From Natranaerovirga pectinivora (lineage in GTDB: Bacteria; Bacillota; Clostridia; Lachnospirales; DSM-24629): a DNA stretch of 64,000 bases. The DNA is taken from the NCBI RefSeq assembly GCF_004342165.1, contig NZ_SMAL01000001.1, positions 301,591-365,590 of the forward strand. The letters are read 5' to 3'. Below are positions 9,477 through 18,385 of this stretch, piece by piece (the stretch's first letter is position 1; each line of letters starts with the position of its first letter). The notes under the pieces were generated by a model that was not told the origin of the DNA, made no database searches, and was given only the letters and a program-made list of their open reading frames with translations. The translations under genes and the position numbers were made by a program.

Positions 9477-10445
9477 ATGAAAGAAATTAATATAACTGAA
9501 CTAGAAGCAGGTCAAAGAATAGATAAATTTTTATTAAAATACTTTAGTCAAAGCACAAAGAGTTTTATTTATAAAATGCTCAGAAAAAAAAGAATAAAAT
9601 TAAATGGTAAAAAGGCAAGTGGTGCTGAAATACTAAAAGAACAAGATGCCATTCAATTGTATCTTGCTGAAGAAACCATTGACAAATTCAGCACCCTTGA
9701 GGTTGTATCTGCAAAAAAAGAGTTTGATGTGGTTTATGAAGATGACCAAGTGCTTATTATGAATAAACCGGTGGGAATATTATCTCAAAAGGCAAAGGAA
9801 AATGATGCCTCCCTAGGGGAACAAATTATTAGTTATTTGTTAGATCAAAAAGAATTAACCCACGAACAACTTAAAGGCTTTAAACCTGCTGTTTGTCATA
9901 GGTTAGACAGAAACACCAGCGGTATTATAATTGCAGGGAAAACCATTTATGCACTGCAAACTGTAACCAATCTTATTAAAGAAAAAAACATAGACAAATA
10001 TTATTTATGCGTTGTTAAAGGACAGGTAAGTGGCAGTAAAAGCATAAAAGGCTTCTTGCTAAAAAATGAAAAGACAAATAAAGTTCAATTGGTTAATAAA
10101 GAGATAACGGATGCATTGCCAATAGAAACGGAATATACACCTATTCATTCAAATGGCAGCTACACCATACTAAAAGTCAAATTAATAACAGGTAGAACCC
10201 ACCAAATAAGAGCCCATTTGTCCAGTATTGGTTACCCAATTGTTGGAGATTACAAATATGGCAATAAAAGTGATAATGACAAATTTAAAGAAAAATACAA
10301 CCTAAAGTCCCAATGTTTACACGCAAGTGACATTGTATTTCCTAAGATGGAAGGAGCATTGGAACATTTATCTCATAAATCTTTTACAGCAGAACCACCT
10401 AAAGATTTTGAAAGGGTAATGCAAAGTGTCTACAATAAAGGATAA
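9477..10445 (+). CDS. RluA-family RNA pseudouridine synthase
   Basis: A 322-residue protein with an N-terminal S4 domain (GQRIDKFLLKYF... to about residue 70) and the RluA-type catalytic core. CHRLDRNTSGIIIAGK holds the catalytic Asp, and LITGRTHQIRAHLSSIG is the family's second motif. S4 plus RluA fits RluC/RluD-like enzymes of 23S rRNA. The ATG at 9477 follows AAAAAGGTG. It overlaps queG by 20 bases. It is the third RNA-modification enzyme in this stretch. Confidence 0.87.
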   Translation: MKEINITELEAGQRIDKFLLKYFSQSTKSFIYKMLRKKRIKLNGKKASGAEILKEQDAIQLYLAEETIDKFSTLEVVSAKKEFDVVYEDDQVLIMNKPVGILSQKAKENDASLGEQIISYLLDQKELTHEQLKGFKPAVCHRLDRNTSGIIIAGKTIYALQTVTNLIKEKNIDKYYLCVVKGQVSGSKSIKGFLLKNEKTNKVQLVNKEITDALPIETEYTPIHSNGSYTILKVKLITGRTHQIRAHLSSIGYPIVGDYKYGNKSDNDKFKEKYNLKSQCLHASDIVFPKMEGALEHLSHKSFTAEPPKDFERVMQSVYNKG

Positions 10446-11517
10446 GATTATTGAATACAGCAAAAAAGTAAATATTGATATGATAGGGTTTTGTTCAGCA
10501 AAGCCCTTTTATGAATACAAAAGTATACTAGAAGAGAGAAAAGAAAAAAAATACCATGTACCCTTTGAAGAGCAGGATATTGATAAAAGGATATATCCTG
10601 AATTGACTTTACCTGGTGCAAAGGCTTTTATTGTTATAGGTGAAAGTTATAATGTTATCCCTAAAGCCTATAATAATCAATTAACAGGGAAAATTTCAAT
10701 ATCAGCAATAGGAAAAGACTATCATCAAGTTGTAATGGAAAAATTGGATTTGTTAGAAAGGTATATTTTTAGTCTTCAACAGTGCCAAATAAAGAAATTT
10801 GTAGATATTTCCCCCTTACCAGATCGACAAATTGCAAAAAGGGCTGGGCTAGGCTTTTTTGGGAAAAATTCAATGTTAATCAATTCCCAATACGGTTCGC
10901 ATTTCAATATTGGATATATCTTAACAGATCTAGAAATAGAGCCAGATACAGTAGAAGAATACAAAGGCTGTAGCAAATGTAATAGATGCTTTGAGGTCTG
11001 CCCAACCAATGCAATCATAGGGGATGGTTCTCTAAACTGTTCTATTTGTGTTGCCTATCTTACCCAACATAAAGGCGACATTCCTAATGAATTAAAAGAA
11101 AAGATGGGCACTCAGCTCTATGGATGTGATAGATGTCAGAAAGTATGTCCTTATAATCAAAAAATTAAAAATAAACTTATAGAGCCTATATTAGATGAAG
11201 CAATGGACTTAAAGAGAATATTAAGTTTGTCTAATAAAGAATTTAAAGAACTCTTTGGCCCTACTTCAGCAGGCTGGAGAGGGAAAAAAACAATCCAAAG
11301 AAATGCTATTATCTGTCTAGGGAATACAGAAGATGAAAATGCCATAGATTTGTTAGAGGCTATTTCAAATGATGACAGAAAAGACATTAGAAAAGAAGTT
11401 ATATGGGCCCTTTCTAAAAAAAAGAATGATAAAGCTATAGAAGTATTAAATAAAATGTTATTAAAGGAAAATGATCTCGTGTTAAAAGGGATTATAATGA
11501 GTTCATTAGGAGGCTGA
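10426..11517 (+). CDS. queG: Epoxyqueuosine reductase
   Basis: This enzyme carries out the last step of queuosine synthesis, reducing epoxyqueuosine in the tRNA wobble position with cobalamin and two [4Fe-4S] clusters. Family marks are SPLPDRQIAKRAGLGFFGKN, the ferredoxin-like GCSKCNRCFEVCPTNAI, and GCDRCQKVCPYNQK. The C-terminal 80 residues look like the HEAT-repeat region of QueG. At 363 residues it is of normal length. The likely start is the GTG at 10426, inside the end of the upstream gene. It is followed 3 bases later by recU. Confidence 0.9.
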   Translation: MSTIKDKIIEYSKKVNIDMIGFCSAKPFYEYKSILEERKEKKYHVPFEEQDIDKRIYPELTLPGAKAFIVIGESYNVIPKAYNNQLTGKISISAIGKDYHQVVMEKLDLLERYIFSLQQCQIKKFVDISPLPDRQIAKRAGLGFFGKNSMLINSQYGSHFNIGYILTDLEIEPDTVEEYKGCSKCNRCFEVCPTNAIIGDGSLNCSICVAYLTQHKGDIPNELKEKMGTQLYGCDRCQKVCPYNQKIKNKLIEPILDEAMDLKRILSLSNKEFKELFGPTSAGWRGKKTIQRNAIICLGNTEDENAIDLLEAISNDDRKDIRKEVIWALSKKKNDKAIEVLNKMLLKENDLVLKGIIMSSLGG

Positions 11518-11520
11518 AAA

Positions 11521-12060
11521 ATGGCATATTGGGCATCAAGGGGGTTAAGAGGTTCTACATTAGAAGAGCTTATTAATCTAACTAATGAAAAATATAGAGA
11601 AAAAGGGTTGGCGTTGATTCAGAAAATACCAACACCAATCAAACCCATTAAAATAGATAAAGAGAAAAGACATATATCACTAGCGTACTTTGAACAGAAA
11701 AGTACAGTGGACTATATAGGTGTAGTTCAAGGGATTCCTATATGTTTTGATGCAAAAGAAACAAGTAAGAAATTTTTATCCATACATAATATTCACACAC
11801 ATCAAATAGAATTTATGGAATCATTTGAAGAACAAAAAGGCATTGCTTTCTTAATTGTATACTTTAGTACATATGATGAGTATTTTTATCTTCCATACAA
11901 AGAGCTAAAAAAATATTGGTACAAAGCAATAGAGGGTGGGAAAAAAAGTATTAACTATACTGAATTTTCATCAGAATATAAAATAACAACTAAAAACGGA
12001 TTGTTATTACATTATCTAGAGGGGATTAAAAAAGAATTAGAGAATTCTAAGACAATATAG
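11521..12060 (+). CDS. recU: Holliday junction resolvase RecU
   Basis: RecU is the Gram-positive Holliday-junction resolvase. The 179-residue protein has the family's opening RGLRGSTLEELINLTNEKYR and KIPTPIKPI. The nuclease core is KSTVDYIGVVQGIPICFDAKE, with the catalytic Asp/Glu/Lys set. The ATG at 11521 follows GGAGGC and lies 3 bases after queG. In Bacillus recU is next to a penicillin-binding protein gene; here it closes a tRNA/rRNA-modification run instead. No terminator is obvious after it. Confidence 0.88.
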   Translation: MAYWASRGLRGSTLEELINLTNEKYREKGLALIQKIPTPIKPIKIDKEKRHISLAYFEQKSTVDYIGVVQGIPICFDAKETSKKFLSIHNIHTHQIEFMESFEEQKGIAFLIVYFSTYDEYFYLPYKELKKYWYKAIEGGKKSINYTEFSSEYKITTKNGLLLHYLEGIKKELENSKTI

Positions 12061-12313
12061 AAATAGCACTTACTATTATGTTTTTTTATTACCAAAATAC
12101 ACATTTATATTACATATAGGTTGAAAATTATAATTATATACATATAATAAATATTATCCTAAAGAACTTAACGATAACTAGTATTATTTTGAGTTTTTTA
12201 GGATATTTTTAAAAAACCAAGGGGGAATATGACAGGAACCCAATAAATTCATTGGTTTGTAGTGGTTGTGGGCGATATAAAAAAACAAAATAGCAAATCA
12301 TTTCGGGGGAAAA
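12061..12313. other. Intergenic leader with possible RNA structure
   Basis: This 250-base AT-rich gap precedes the orphan membrane-protein gene. Visible elements are a long-range pairing of ATCCTAAA near 12155 with TTTTTTAGGAT near 12195, and a 7-bp stem AAACCAA/TTGGTTT (12214-12220 with 12252-12258) enclosing GGGGGAATATGACAGGAACCC. The G-rich loop and conserved-looking purines suggest a structured 5' leader, but it matches no riboswitch core I can recall. Confidence 0.35.
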
Positions 12314-12934
12314 ATGAATTTAATAATACTAGCGAAAAATAAAATAAAGCTTATATGTCTTACCATACTAACAATAATGCCTATATATTTATTATTAATT
12401 ATAAAAGTACAACCTAGTCTAATAAGTAGTCTTTTACTTATAATTTATTTTATTGAGTTGATCATCCTTATAAATAGTTATTTTGAAGTTTTTTATTTTA
12501 AGCTAAAACAAGGTAAACCTTATAAAGAATATGCTTTAATAGGTAGTTTTTATCCAATAATTTGTGGTGTGCTTTATGCTACACATCTATTTTATGGGTA
12601 TATTATTTTAAGTAGGGGATTTAATGCCATACACCTAAATATATTGGTTATTTCATTATTCCTTTTAATCAATTATAAAAACAAGAATTTAATTATATAT
12701 AATCGATGTATTTTTTATGATGGTATATATATAGAAAAAAACAATATAGAATATATAGACAAGATATACCAAACCATTAGAATAACATTAAAAGATAGTG
12801 CTAAAATTTACATTAAATGTTATAATAATGTAAACAATGTATTGGAGGATATGGCTGGTATTAATGAAAGTTATTCTTATAATAGGTTGTTTAAAGAAAG
12901 TTTAAGTCTAAAATTCAAATTAAATAAAAAATAA
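12314..12934 (+). CDS. Polytopic membrane protein of unknown function
   Basis: Not recognised. The 206 residues contain about four or five hydrophobic segments (near 14-30, 37-58, 75-95, 100-118), then a soluble C-terminal tail of about 80 residues with several Tyr/Ile/Lys-rich strands. The shape (membrane bundle plus short beta-rich tail) resembles small YdbT/PH-like or DUF5673-like membrane proteins, but I cannot assign a family. The ATG at 12314 follows GGGGGA. It stands alone, with its own long leader and its own terminator, so it is probably monocistronic. Confidence 0.55.
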   Translation: MNLIILAKNKIKLICLTILTIMPIYLLLIIKVQPSLISSLLLIIYFIELIILINSYFEVFYFKLKQGKPYKEYALIGSFYPIICGVLYATHLFYGYIILSRGFNAIHLNILVISLFLLINYKNKNLIIYNRCIFYDGIYIEKNNIEYIDKIYQTIRITLKDSAKIYIKCYNNVNNVLEDMAGINESYSYNRLFKESLSLKFKLNKK

Positions 12935-12937
12935 ATG

Positions 12938-12968
12938 AAAAGTTGTAGTATTAATTACTACAACTTTT
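12938..12968 (+). terminator. Intrinsic terminator
   Basis: A perfect 13-bp stem (12938-12950 with 12956-12968) ends in TTTT three bases after the membrane-protein stop codon. It is followed at once by a second hairpin (12971-13004). Confidence 0.8.
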
Positions 12969-13014
12969 GTTACTATATAGAAAAGTTACATTTGCTATAT
13001 AGTAAAAAGTTGAT
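12969..13014 (+). repeat. Terminator-adjacent hairpin element, copy A
   Basis: Perfect 10-bp arms TACTATATAG (12971-12980) and CTATATAGTA (12995-13004), followed by AAAAGTTGAT. The same layout recurs at 45747 and 54161, each time directly behind a terminator and in the same orientation. Confidence 0.6.
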
Positions 13015-13038
13015 AAATAAATAATTCCCATGTAACTG

Positions 13039-13067
13039 TTGACACATTTTTAATGGTTCGTTATAAT
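13039..13067 (+). promoter_or_regulatory. Sigma-A promoter of the his operon
   Basis: TTGACA (13039-13044), 17-base spacer, TATAAT (13062-13067): a full consensus promoter. It predicts a leader of about 70 bases before hisZ. That is too short for a T-box, and no T-box sequence is visible. Confidence 0.8.
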
Positions 13068-13141
13068 AAGAATAATTTCATATATTACCAAATTAGCAAA
13101 TTAGCACTTTACAACACTAAACTATTTAAGAGGTGAATTTT

Positions 13142-14410
13142 ATGTTAGATAAATTATTACATACCCCAGAGGGTGTTAGAGATATTTATAATCATGAGTG
13201 CTTAAAAAAATTAACATTACAAGAGAGAATAGAAGGTGTATTGCATCGTTTTGGATATCAAGACATACAAACACCTACTTTTGAATATTATGAAGTTTTT
13301 AATCATGAAAGAGGTACAGTTGACACAAAGGAAATGTATAAATTCTTTGATAGAGATAGTAATATTTTAGTTTTAAGACCTGATATTACACCATCAATCG
13401 CTAGGTCTGTAGCCAAATACTATAAATCAGTGACCCTTCCTTTAAGATTTTGTTATACAGGAAGCACATTTAGGAATAATGAAAGTCTACAAGGGAAATT
13501 AAAAGAAGTAACCCAACAAGGTGCGGAGTTAATTGGTGACGATAGCTCACAAGCGGATGCAGAAATGATTGTATTTGCTATTGAATGTTTATTAGAAGCA
13601 GGATTAAATGAATTTCAAATTGATATTGGTCAAGTGGAATTTTTTAAAGGCATTGTTGAAGAAGCAGGTTTAGACAAACAAACAGAAGAGCAATTAAGGC
13701 TTTTAATTGATCATAAAAATTTCTTTGGCATTGAAGACCTACTTTCCAAACACGATATGTCAAAAGAGCATAAAGAGATGTTCTTAAAAATAACTGAATT
13801 ATTTGGTTCAATAGAAGTATTACAACAAGCAAAAGAAATTACGACCAATGAAAGAGCCATTAAAGCATTAGAAAGATTAGAAAAAGTTTATGAATTCTTA
13901 TGTTATTATGGTGTAGAAGAGTTTGTTTCTTTTGATTTAGGAATGATCAATCAACTCAACTACTACACAGGTATTATCTTTAGAGGGTACACTTATGGAA
14001 CAGGGGTCTCTATTGTAGATGGGGGACGTTATGACTCATTGCTTAGCCAATTTGGCAAAGATTCACCAGCGGTAGGATTTGCTATAGTAGTGGATGAATT
14101 AATGTTAGCCCTTAATAGACAAAATATAGAGATAGAAACCATTTATACAAATACCCTAATTTTATTCAAAGAAGCATTAACAAAAACAGCCATACAGTTG
14201 ACACAACATTTAAGAGGTCAAGGGTTGAAAATAGAACTACAAAAACTCAATGACAATGGGACCTTAGAAGACTATATACAATATGGCAAACAAAAGCATG
14301 TTGGTGGTATAATATATATTAATGAAGAAGAGACCGTTAAAATAATAGATTTAGAAACAAATAACACAACAGAAGCTCATTTGAGTGACTTAATTGGAAA
14401 GGAGCAATAA
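13142..14410 (+). CDS. hisZ: ATP phosphoribosyltransferase regulatory subunit HisZ
   Basis: HisZ is a HisRS-like, aminoacylation-inactive subunit that pairs with short HisG to start histidine synthesis. The 422-residue protein shows the class II synthetase-like core: TPEGVRDIY, the motif-2-like [11 protein letters not shown], and [20 protein letters not shown] with [15 protein letters not shown]-type glycine-rich turns. The start is the ATG at 13142 after AAGAGGTG; an in-frame GTG at 13133 falls inside the ribosome binding site. It is the first gene of the operon and is separated from hisG by one base. The presence of a short HisG next door confirms HisZ rather than a true HisS. Confidence 0.92.
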   Translation: MLDKLLHTPEGVRDIYNHECLKKLTLQERIEGVLHRFGYQDIQTPTFEYYEVFNHERGTVDTKEMYKFFDRDSNILVLRPDITPSIARSVAKYYKSVTLPLRFCYTGSTFRNNESLQGKLKEVTQQGAELIGDDSSQADAEMIVFAIECLLEAGLNEFQIDIGQVEFFKGIVEEAGLDKQTEEQLRLLIDHKNFFGIEDLLSKHDMSKEHKEMFLKITELFGSIEVLQQAKEITTNERAIKALERLEKVYEFLCYYGVEEFVSFDLGMINQLNYYTGIIFRGYTYGTGVSIVDGGRYDSLLSQFGKDSPAVGFAIVVDELMLALNRQNIEIETIYTNTLILFKEALTKTAIQLTQHLRGQGLKIELQKLNDNGTLEDYIQYGKQKHVGGIIYINEEETVKIIDLETNNTTEAHLSDLIGKEQ

Positions 14411-14411
14411 A

Positions 14412-15059
14412 ATGAGATATTTAACATTTGCACTACCAAAAGGAAGACTGGCAACAAAGACAATGACTTTGTTTGAAAAAGTTGGATTTACTTGTGAAGA
14501 AATGAAAGGCGATTCTAGAAAATTAATATTTGTAAATGAAGAGCTGAAACTTAAATTTTTCCTGGCAAAAGCAACGGATGTGCCTACATATGTTGAATAT
14601 GGTGCTGCTGATATAGGTGTTGTTGGTAGAGATACCATTTTAGAAGAAAGAAAAAATCTATATGAAGTTTTAGACTTCGGCTTTGGAAAATGCAGAATGG
14701 TTGTAGCAGGACCAAAAGAAATGGAAGCCAAACTAAAACAAAATGAATTAATAAGAGTAGCAACAAAGTATCCTAATATTGCCAAAGACTATTTTAACAA
14801 TCAAAAGAACCAAACCGTAGAAATCATCAAATTAAATGGTTCTATTGAATTAGCACCTTTAGTTGACTTATCAGAAGTGATTGTAGATATTGTTGAAACA
14901 GGGTCAACCCTTAAAGAAAATGGATTAGTGGTATTAGAAGAAATATGTACATTATCTGCAAGAATGGTTGTTAATAGAGTCAGTTTGAAAATAGAAAACA
15001 AAAGAATTACCAAGCTAATAGAGGACTTAAGAAAAGCTCTAAGTGAAAAGGAGGCATAA
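14412..15059 (+). CDS. hisG: ATP phosphoribosyltransferase, short form
   Basis: This is the first committed enzyme of histidine biosynthesis (ATP + PRPP to phosphoribosyl-ATP). The 215-residue length marks the short HisG form, which lacks the C-terminal regulatory domain and needs HisZ. Motifs include [12 protein letters not shown] at the N-terminus, [12 protein letters not shown], and the PRPP loop in [15 protein letters not shown]. The start at ATG 14412 lies behind GGAAAGGAG and one base after the hisZ stop. Feedback by histidine would act through HisZ. Confidence 0.94.
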   Translation: MRYLTFALPKGRLATKTMTLFEKVGFTCEEMKGDSRKLIFVNEELKLKFFLAKATDVPTYVEYGAADIGVVGRDTILEERKNLYEVLDFGFGKCRMVVAGPKEMEAKLKQNELIRVATKYPNIAKDYFNNQKNQTVEIIKLNGSIELAPLVDLSEVIVDIVETGSTLKENGLVVLEEICTLSARMVVNRVSLKIENKRITKLIEDLRKALSEKEA

Positions 15060-15065
15060 AAACAA

Positions 15066-16367
15066 ATGCAAATCGTAAAAATTGATAAAAATAGCGACAT
15101 TAGTAATTTGGTAGATACTCTATTACAAAGGACACCAAATTACTATGATGATTATATAAAACAAGTACAAAATATTATAAATGACGTTAAAGAAAGAAAA
15201 GATGAGGCATTAATTGATTTTACTCAGCGTTTTGATCAAGTAAAATTAAGTAAAAATGAAATAAAAGTAACTGAAGAAGAAATCAAAGAGGCCTATGACA
15301 AAGTAGACAGTGATTTACTTGATATTGTTAGAAAGGCTAAAGTTAAAATTGAAACCTATCATATGAAACAAAAACAATACAGTTGGTTTGATAGTGAGGA
15401 AAAAGGTATCTTATTAGGCCAAAAGATTTCTGCTGTGAGTTGGGCAGGAGTATATGTACCAGGTGGTAAAGCTGTGTACCCATCCTCTGTACTTATGAAT
15501 GTTATACCGGCTGTGGTAGCTGGTGTTGAGAACATTGTAATGACTACACCACCAGGCAAAGATGGAAAAGTCAATCCACTAACATTGGTAGTAGCCAATG
15601 AGTGTGGACTTAAAGACATCTATAAAGTAGGAGGGGCTCAAGCCATAGCCGCCCTTGCTTATGGAACAGAAACCATACCAAAAGTAGATAAGATAGTAGG
15701 TCCAGGGAATATATATGTTGCTTTAGCTAAAAAAGCTGTTTATGGCCATGTTAATATTGATTCCATAGCAGGACCTAGTGAAATTCTTATCTTAGCAGAT
15801 GAAACGGCAAATCCTAGATATATAGCAGCTGACTTATTATCACAAGCAGAGCATGATGAGTTGGCATCATCTATTCTAGTGACAGACAGTGAAGAAGTTG
15901 CCAATAAAGTAGTAGAAGAAATCAATGCACTAAAAAATGAATTATCCAGAAAAGAGATTCTAGAAAAATCATTAGCCAACTATGGCTATATCCTTTTAGT
16001 AGATTCTATAGATGAAGGGGTAAAGGTATCTAATGAAATCGCCCCTGAACATCTAGAAATTATTACGAAAGAGCCATTTATGGTAATGACCAAAATTAAA
16101 AATGCAGGGGCAATTTTCTTAGGAGAATACAGCCCAGAGCCATTAGGAGACTATATGGCAGGTCCCAATCATGTGCTACCAACCAATGGTACTGCAAAGT
16201 TTTTCTCTCCATTAGGTGTTGATGATTTTATTAAAAAATCAAGTATTATATCCTACTCTAGAGAAGCTCTTTATGAACTTCATGAAGACATTATAAAATT
16301 TGCAGATTCAGAACAATTAACAGCCCATGCAAAGTCCATTAAAGTGAGGTTTGAAGATGATAAATAA
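15066..16367 (+). CDS. hisD: Histidinol dehydrogenase
   Basis: HisD carries out the last two oxidations, histidinol to histidine, with NAD and zinc. The 433 residues are of normal length. Signatures are SWAGVYVPGGKAVYPSS, KVGGAQAIAALAYGTE, IAGPSEILILAD, LLSQAEHDELASS and NEIAPEHLEI, and the family ending GPNHVLPTNGTAKFFSPLGV. Zn-binding Gln/His/Asp/His positions are present. The ATG at 15066 follows GGAGGC. It overlaps hisC by 11 bases. Confidence 0.95.
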   Translation: MQIVKIDKNSDISNLVDTLLQRTPNYYDDYIKQVQNIINDVKERKDEALIDFTQRFDQVKLSKNEIKVTEEEIKEAYDKVDSDLLDIVRKAKVKIETYHMKQKQYSWFDSEEKGILLGQKISAVSWAGVYVPGGKAVYPSSVLMNVIPAVVAGVENIVMTTPPGKDGKVNPLTLVVANECGLKDIYKVGGAQAIAALAYGTETIPKVDKIVGPGNIYVALAKKAVYGHVNIDSIAGPSEILILADETANPRYIAADLLSQAEHDELASSILVTDSEEVANKVVEEINALKNELSRKEILEKSLANYGYILLVDSIDEGVKVSNEIAPEHLEIITKEPFMVMTKIKNAGAIFLGEYSPEPLGDYMAGPNHVLPTNGTAKFFSPLGVDDFIKKSSIISYSREALYELHEDIIKFADSEQLTAHAKSIKVRFEDDK

Positions 16368-17424
16368 TTACATTAGAAAAGATTTAGCAGGATTTACACC
16401 TTATGAACCAGAATTAGGCAGTTATCCTATAAAGTTAGATGCTAATGAAAACCCATTTGTTCATAATGAAGGATTATTAAATAAAATAAAAGAATTTATA
16501 ATGGATTCTTCTAATATAACCCGTTATCCAGATACCACATCAAGTCTGTTAAAAAACAAGATCGCAGAGTATTGGCAACTAAAGGCTGAAAATGTAGTAT
16601 GTGGTGTAGGGTCAGATCAGATTATAGACTGTATGTTAAAAGTTCTAATTGAACCAGGAGATAAGATTGTATTTCCATCTCCTTCTTTTTCCATGTACAA
16701 GCACTCTACCGTTCTTAATCATGGGGTGCCTATTGAAATTACATTGAATCAAGACAATGATTACAATTATGATTTGGATGAATTTATTCAAGTGGCCAAT
16801 AAAGAAAAGCCTAAAGCCATCTTTTTATGCAGTCCAAACAATCCAACAGGAAATGTATTAGATAATGACAGCATAGAGTATGTATTGAAAAATGTAAAAT
16901 GCCCAGTTGTTTTAGATGAGGCCTATGCTGAATTTGCGGATACCACAAGTGTAGCATTAGTGAACAAATATGAGCACTTAGTAGTCCTTAGAACATTTTC
17001 TAAAGCCTATGGTTTAGCCGGTCTTAGAGTGGGTTATGCTCTTGGAAGTAAGGCAATGATTGATGGTATAAAATTAGGGATGCCACCTTATAATCTAAAT
17101 ACCATTTCTCAATATGTGGGGACATTGATTATTGATCAAATTGATTTGTATAATAAAGACATTGAGTTCATTATTAATGAAAGAAAGCGATTAGCAAGTG
17201 AGTTGCAAACCATTAACAATGTTGAGAAAGTATATCCTTCAGAAGCCAATTTCTTATTAATTAAAACCAATAAAAGCACTTTGGCAAAAGAATTAAAAGA
17301 GAAAGGCATACTGGTTAGGAATTTTTCTTCTCATCCAAATATGTTAAACTGTATTCGTGTGACAATAGGCACAGAAGAAGAGAATAATAAATTAATTGAG
17401 GTGTTAAATACACTTTTAAGCTAA
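16357..17424 (+). CDS. hisC: Histidinol-phosphate aminotransferase
   Basis: This PLP-dependent enzyme converts imidazole-acetol phosphate to histidinol phosphate. The 355-residue protein has the class I/II fold marks: LDANENPF at the N-terminus, CSPNNPTGNV, VLDEAYAEF, and TFSKAYGLAGLRVGYA with the PLP lysine. The ATG at 16357 lies 6 bases after GTGAGGT and within the end of hisD; a TTG at 16351 is too close to that site. Broad substrate use towards aromatic keto acids is possible, but its place in the operon favours histidine. Confidence 0.94.
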   Translation: MINNYIRKDLAGFTPYEPELGSYPIKLDANENPFVHNEGLLNKIKEFIMDSSNITRYPDTTSSLLKNKIAEYWQLKAENVVCGVGSDQIIDCMLKVLIEPGDKIVFPSPSFSMYKHSTVLNHGVPIEITLNQDNDYNYDLDEFIQVANKEKPKAIFLCSPNNPTGNVLDNDSIEYVLKNVKCPVVLDEAYAEFADTTSVALVNKYEHLVVLRTFSKAYGLAGLRVGYALGSKAMIDGIKLGMPPYNLNTISQYVGTLIIDQIDLYNKDIEFIINERKRLASELQTINNVEKVYPSEANFLLIKTNKSTLAKELKEKGILVRNFSSHPNMLNCIRVTIGTEEENNKLIEVLNTLLS

Positions 17425-17444
17425 ATATTTTGTTGGAGGTACTT

Positions 17445-18038
17445 ATGGAATCTAGAAAAGCTGAGATAAGTAGAGTAACAAAAGAAACAGATATAACCAT
17501 AAGTTTAGATATTGATGGGAAAGGCAATGGTTCTATAAATACAGGGATTGGCTTTTTTGATCATATGTTAAATAGTGTTGCTAGACATGGTTTTTTTGAT
17601 TTAACCATTTCCGCAGATGGTGATTTAGAAGTGGATCCACATCATACCATTGAAGATGTTGGGATTAGTTTAGGTCAATGTATTAAAGATGCTTTAGGTG
17701 AGAAGAAGCGTATTAAGAGATATGGTTCTTGTATTTTACCAATGGATGAAGCTTTGGTTTTATGTGCTATTGATTTATCTGGGAGAGCTTATTTGAATTA
17801 TGATGTGCCATTAACGGTGCCAATGTTAGGGACTTTGCAAACGGAGATGGTTGAAGAGTTTTTTAGGGCGTTGGCTTATCAAGTTGGTATGAATTTGCAC
17901 ATTAAGTTGTTAGATGGTAAGAATAATCATCATATTGTTGAAGGGGTTTTTAAAGCTTTTGCTAAGGCTTTGGATGAGGCTACTTTGGTTGATGATAGGA
18001 TAGAGGATGTTTTGTCTACTAAGGGGAGTTTGGATTGA
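17445..18038 (+). CDS. hisB: Imidazoleglycerol-phosphate dehydratase
   Basis: Monofunctional HisB of 197 residues, without a histidinol-phosphatase domain, dehydrating imidazole-glycerol phosphate. The Mn-binding histidine motifs are visible: GFFDHMLNSVARHG, DPHHTIEDVGI and NHHIVEGVFKAFAKAL. The start at ATG 17445 follows GGAGGT; the upstream TTG at 17430 is rejected. Its last 50 codons favour G-ending synonyms (4 AAG to 1 AAA, 6 TTG to 1 TTA), unlike the rest of the operon. The gene is followed by 423 bases of palindromic non-coding DNA instead of hisH. Confidence 0.94.
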   Translation: MESRKAEISRVTKETDITISLDIDGKGNGSINTGIGFFDHMLNSVARHGFFDLTISADGDLEVDPHHTIEDVGISLGQCIKDALGEKKRIKRYGSCILPMDEALVLCAIDLSGRAYLNYDVPLTVPMLGTLQTEMVEEFFRALAYQVGMNLHIKLLDGKNNHHIVEGVFKAFAKALDEATLVDDRIEDVLSTKGSLD

Positions 18039-18039
18039 T

Positions 18040-18160
18040 TGATTTAGAAGGGCTGCATTTTTCTCACAAGTGAGAAAAAGCTTGATGCCCATGAACAAAT
18101 TGACTTAATCAAGTTAGTTACAGTGTTTTATTTGCGATAAGTCACTTTGTTTAACATCTA
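18040..18160 (+). repeat. Structured repeat R1, copy 1
   Basis: Aligns over about 120 bases with 45793-45915. Hairpin 1 has stem GGG...CCC (18050-52 with 18088-90), CAT/ATG, and TTTTCTCAC/GTGAGAAAA. Hairpin 2 pairs AACAAATTGACTT with AAGTCACTTTGTT. Differences between copies keep the pairing. Confidence 0.65.
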
Positions 18161-18334
18161 AGTGCGCTTCGATGAATATTTTTAAATCTTAAAAACTCCC
18201 TTCGGTCAGACATTTAAGATTTTTAACGAAATATTAATCTACGCTTACTAAGATTCACTATAAAAAGTTTAATAGAATAACTGATTTATATAGTTATCCT
18301 CATACTGTGTGGTGCAAGTGATTACATTAACTAC

Positions 18335-18385
18335 ATTAACTCACCTTATGCCTTTTTCTGTGAAAAAGACATAAGTTTCATTCAC
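18335..18385 (-). repeat. Hairpin module R2, copy 1 (reverse orientation)
   Basis: CTTATGCCTTTTT (18345-18357) pairs with AAAAAGACATAAG (18363-18375). The reverse complement aligns with 38630-38682 including the flank ATTAACTCA. The one non-Watson-Crick position is a G-U pair only when read on the minus strand. Confidence 0.55.

Noticed and set aside
10782-10973. Plus-strand ORF inside queG
   Set aside because: Lies in another frame of a well-supported gene, with no Shine-Dalgarno site.
13068-13141. T-box riboswitch before hisZ
   Set aside because: The leader is about 70 bases and has no T-box sequence or terminator-antiterminator pair. The same was checked before alaS without success.
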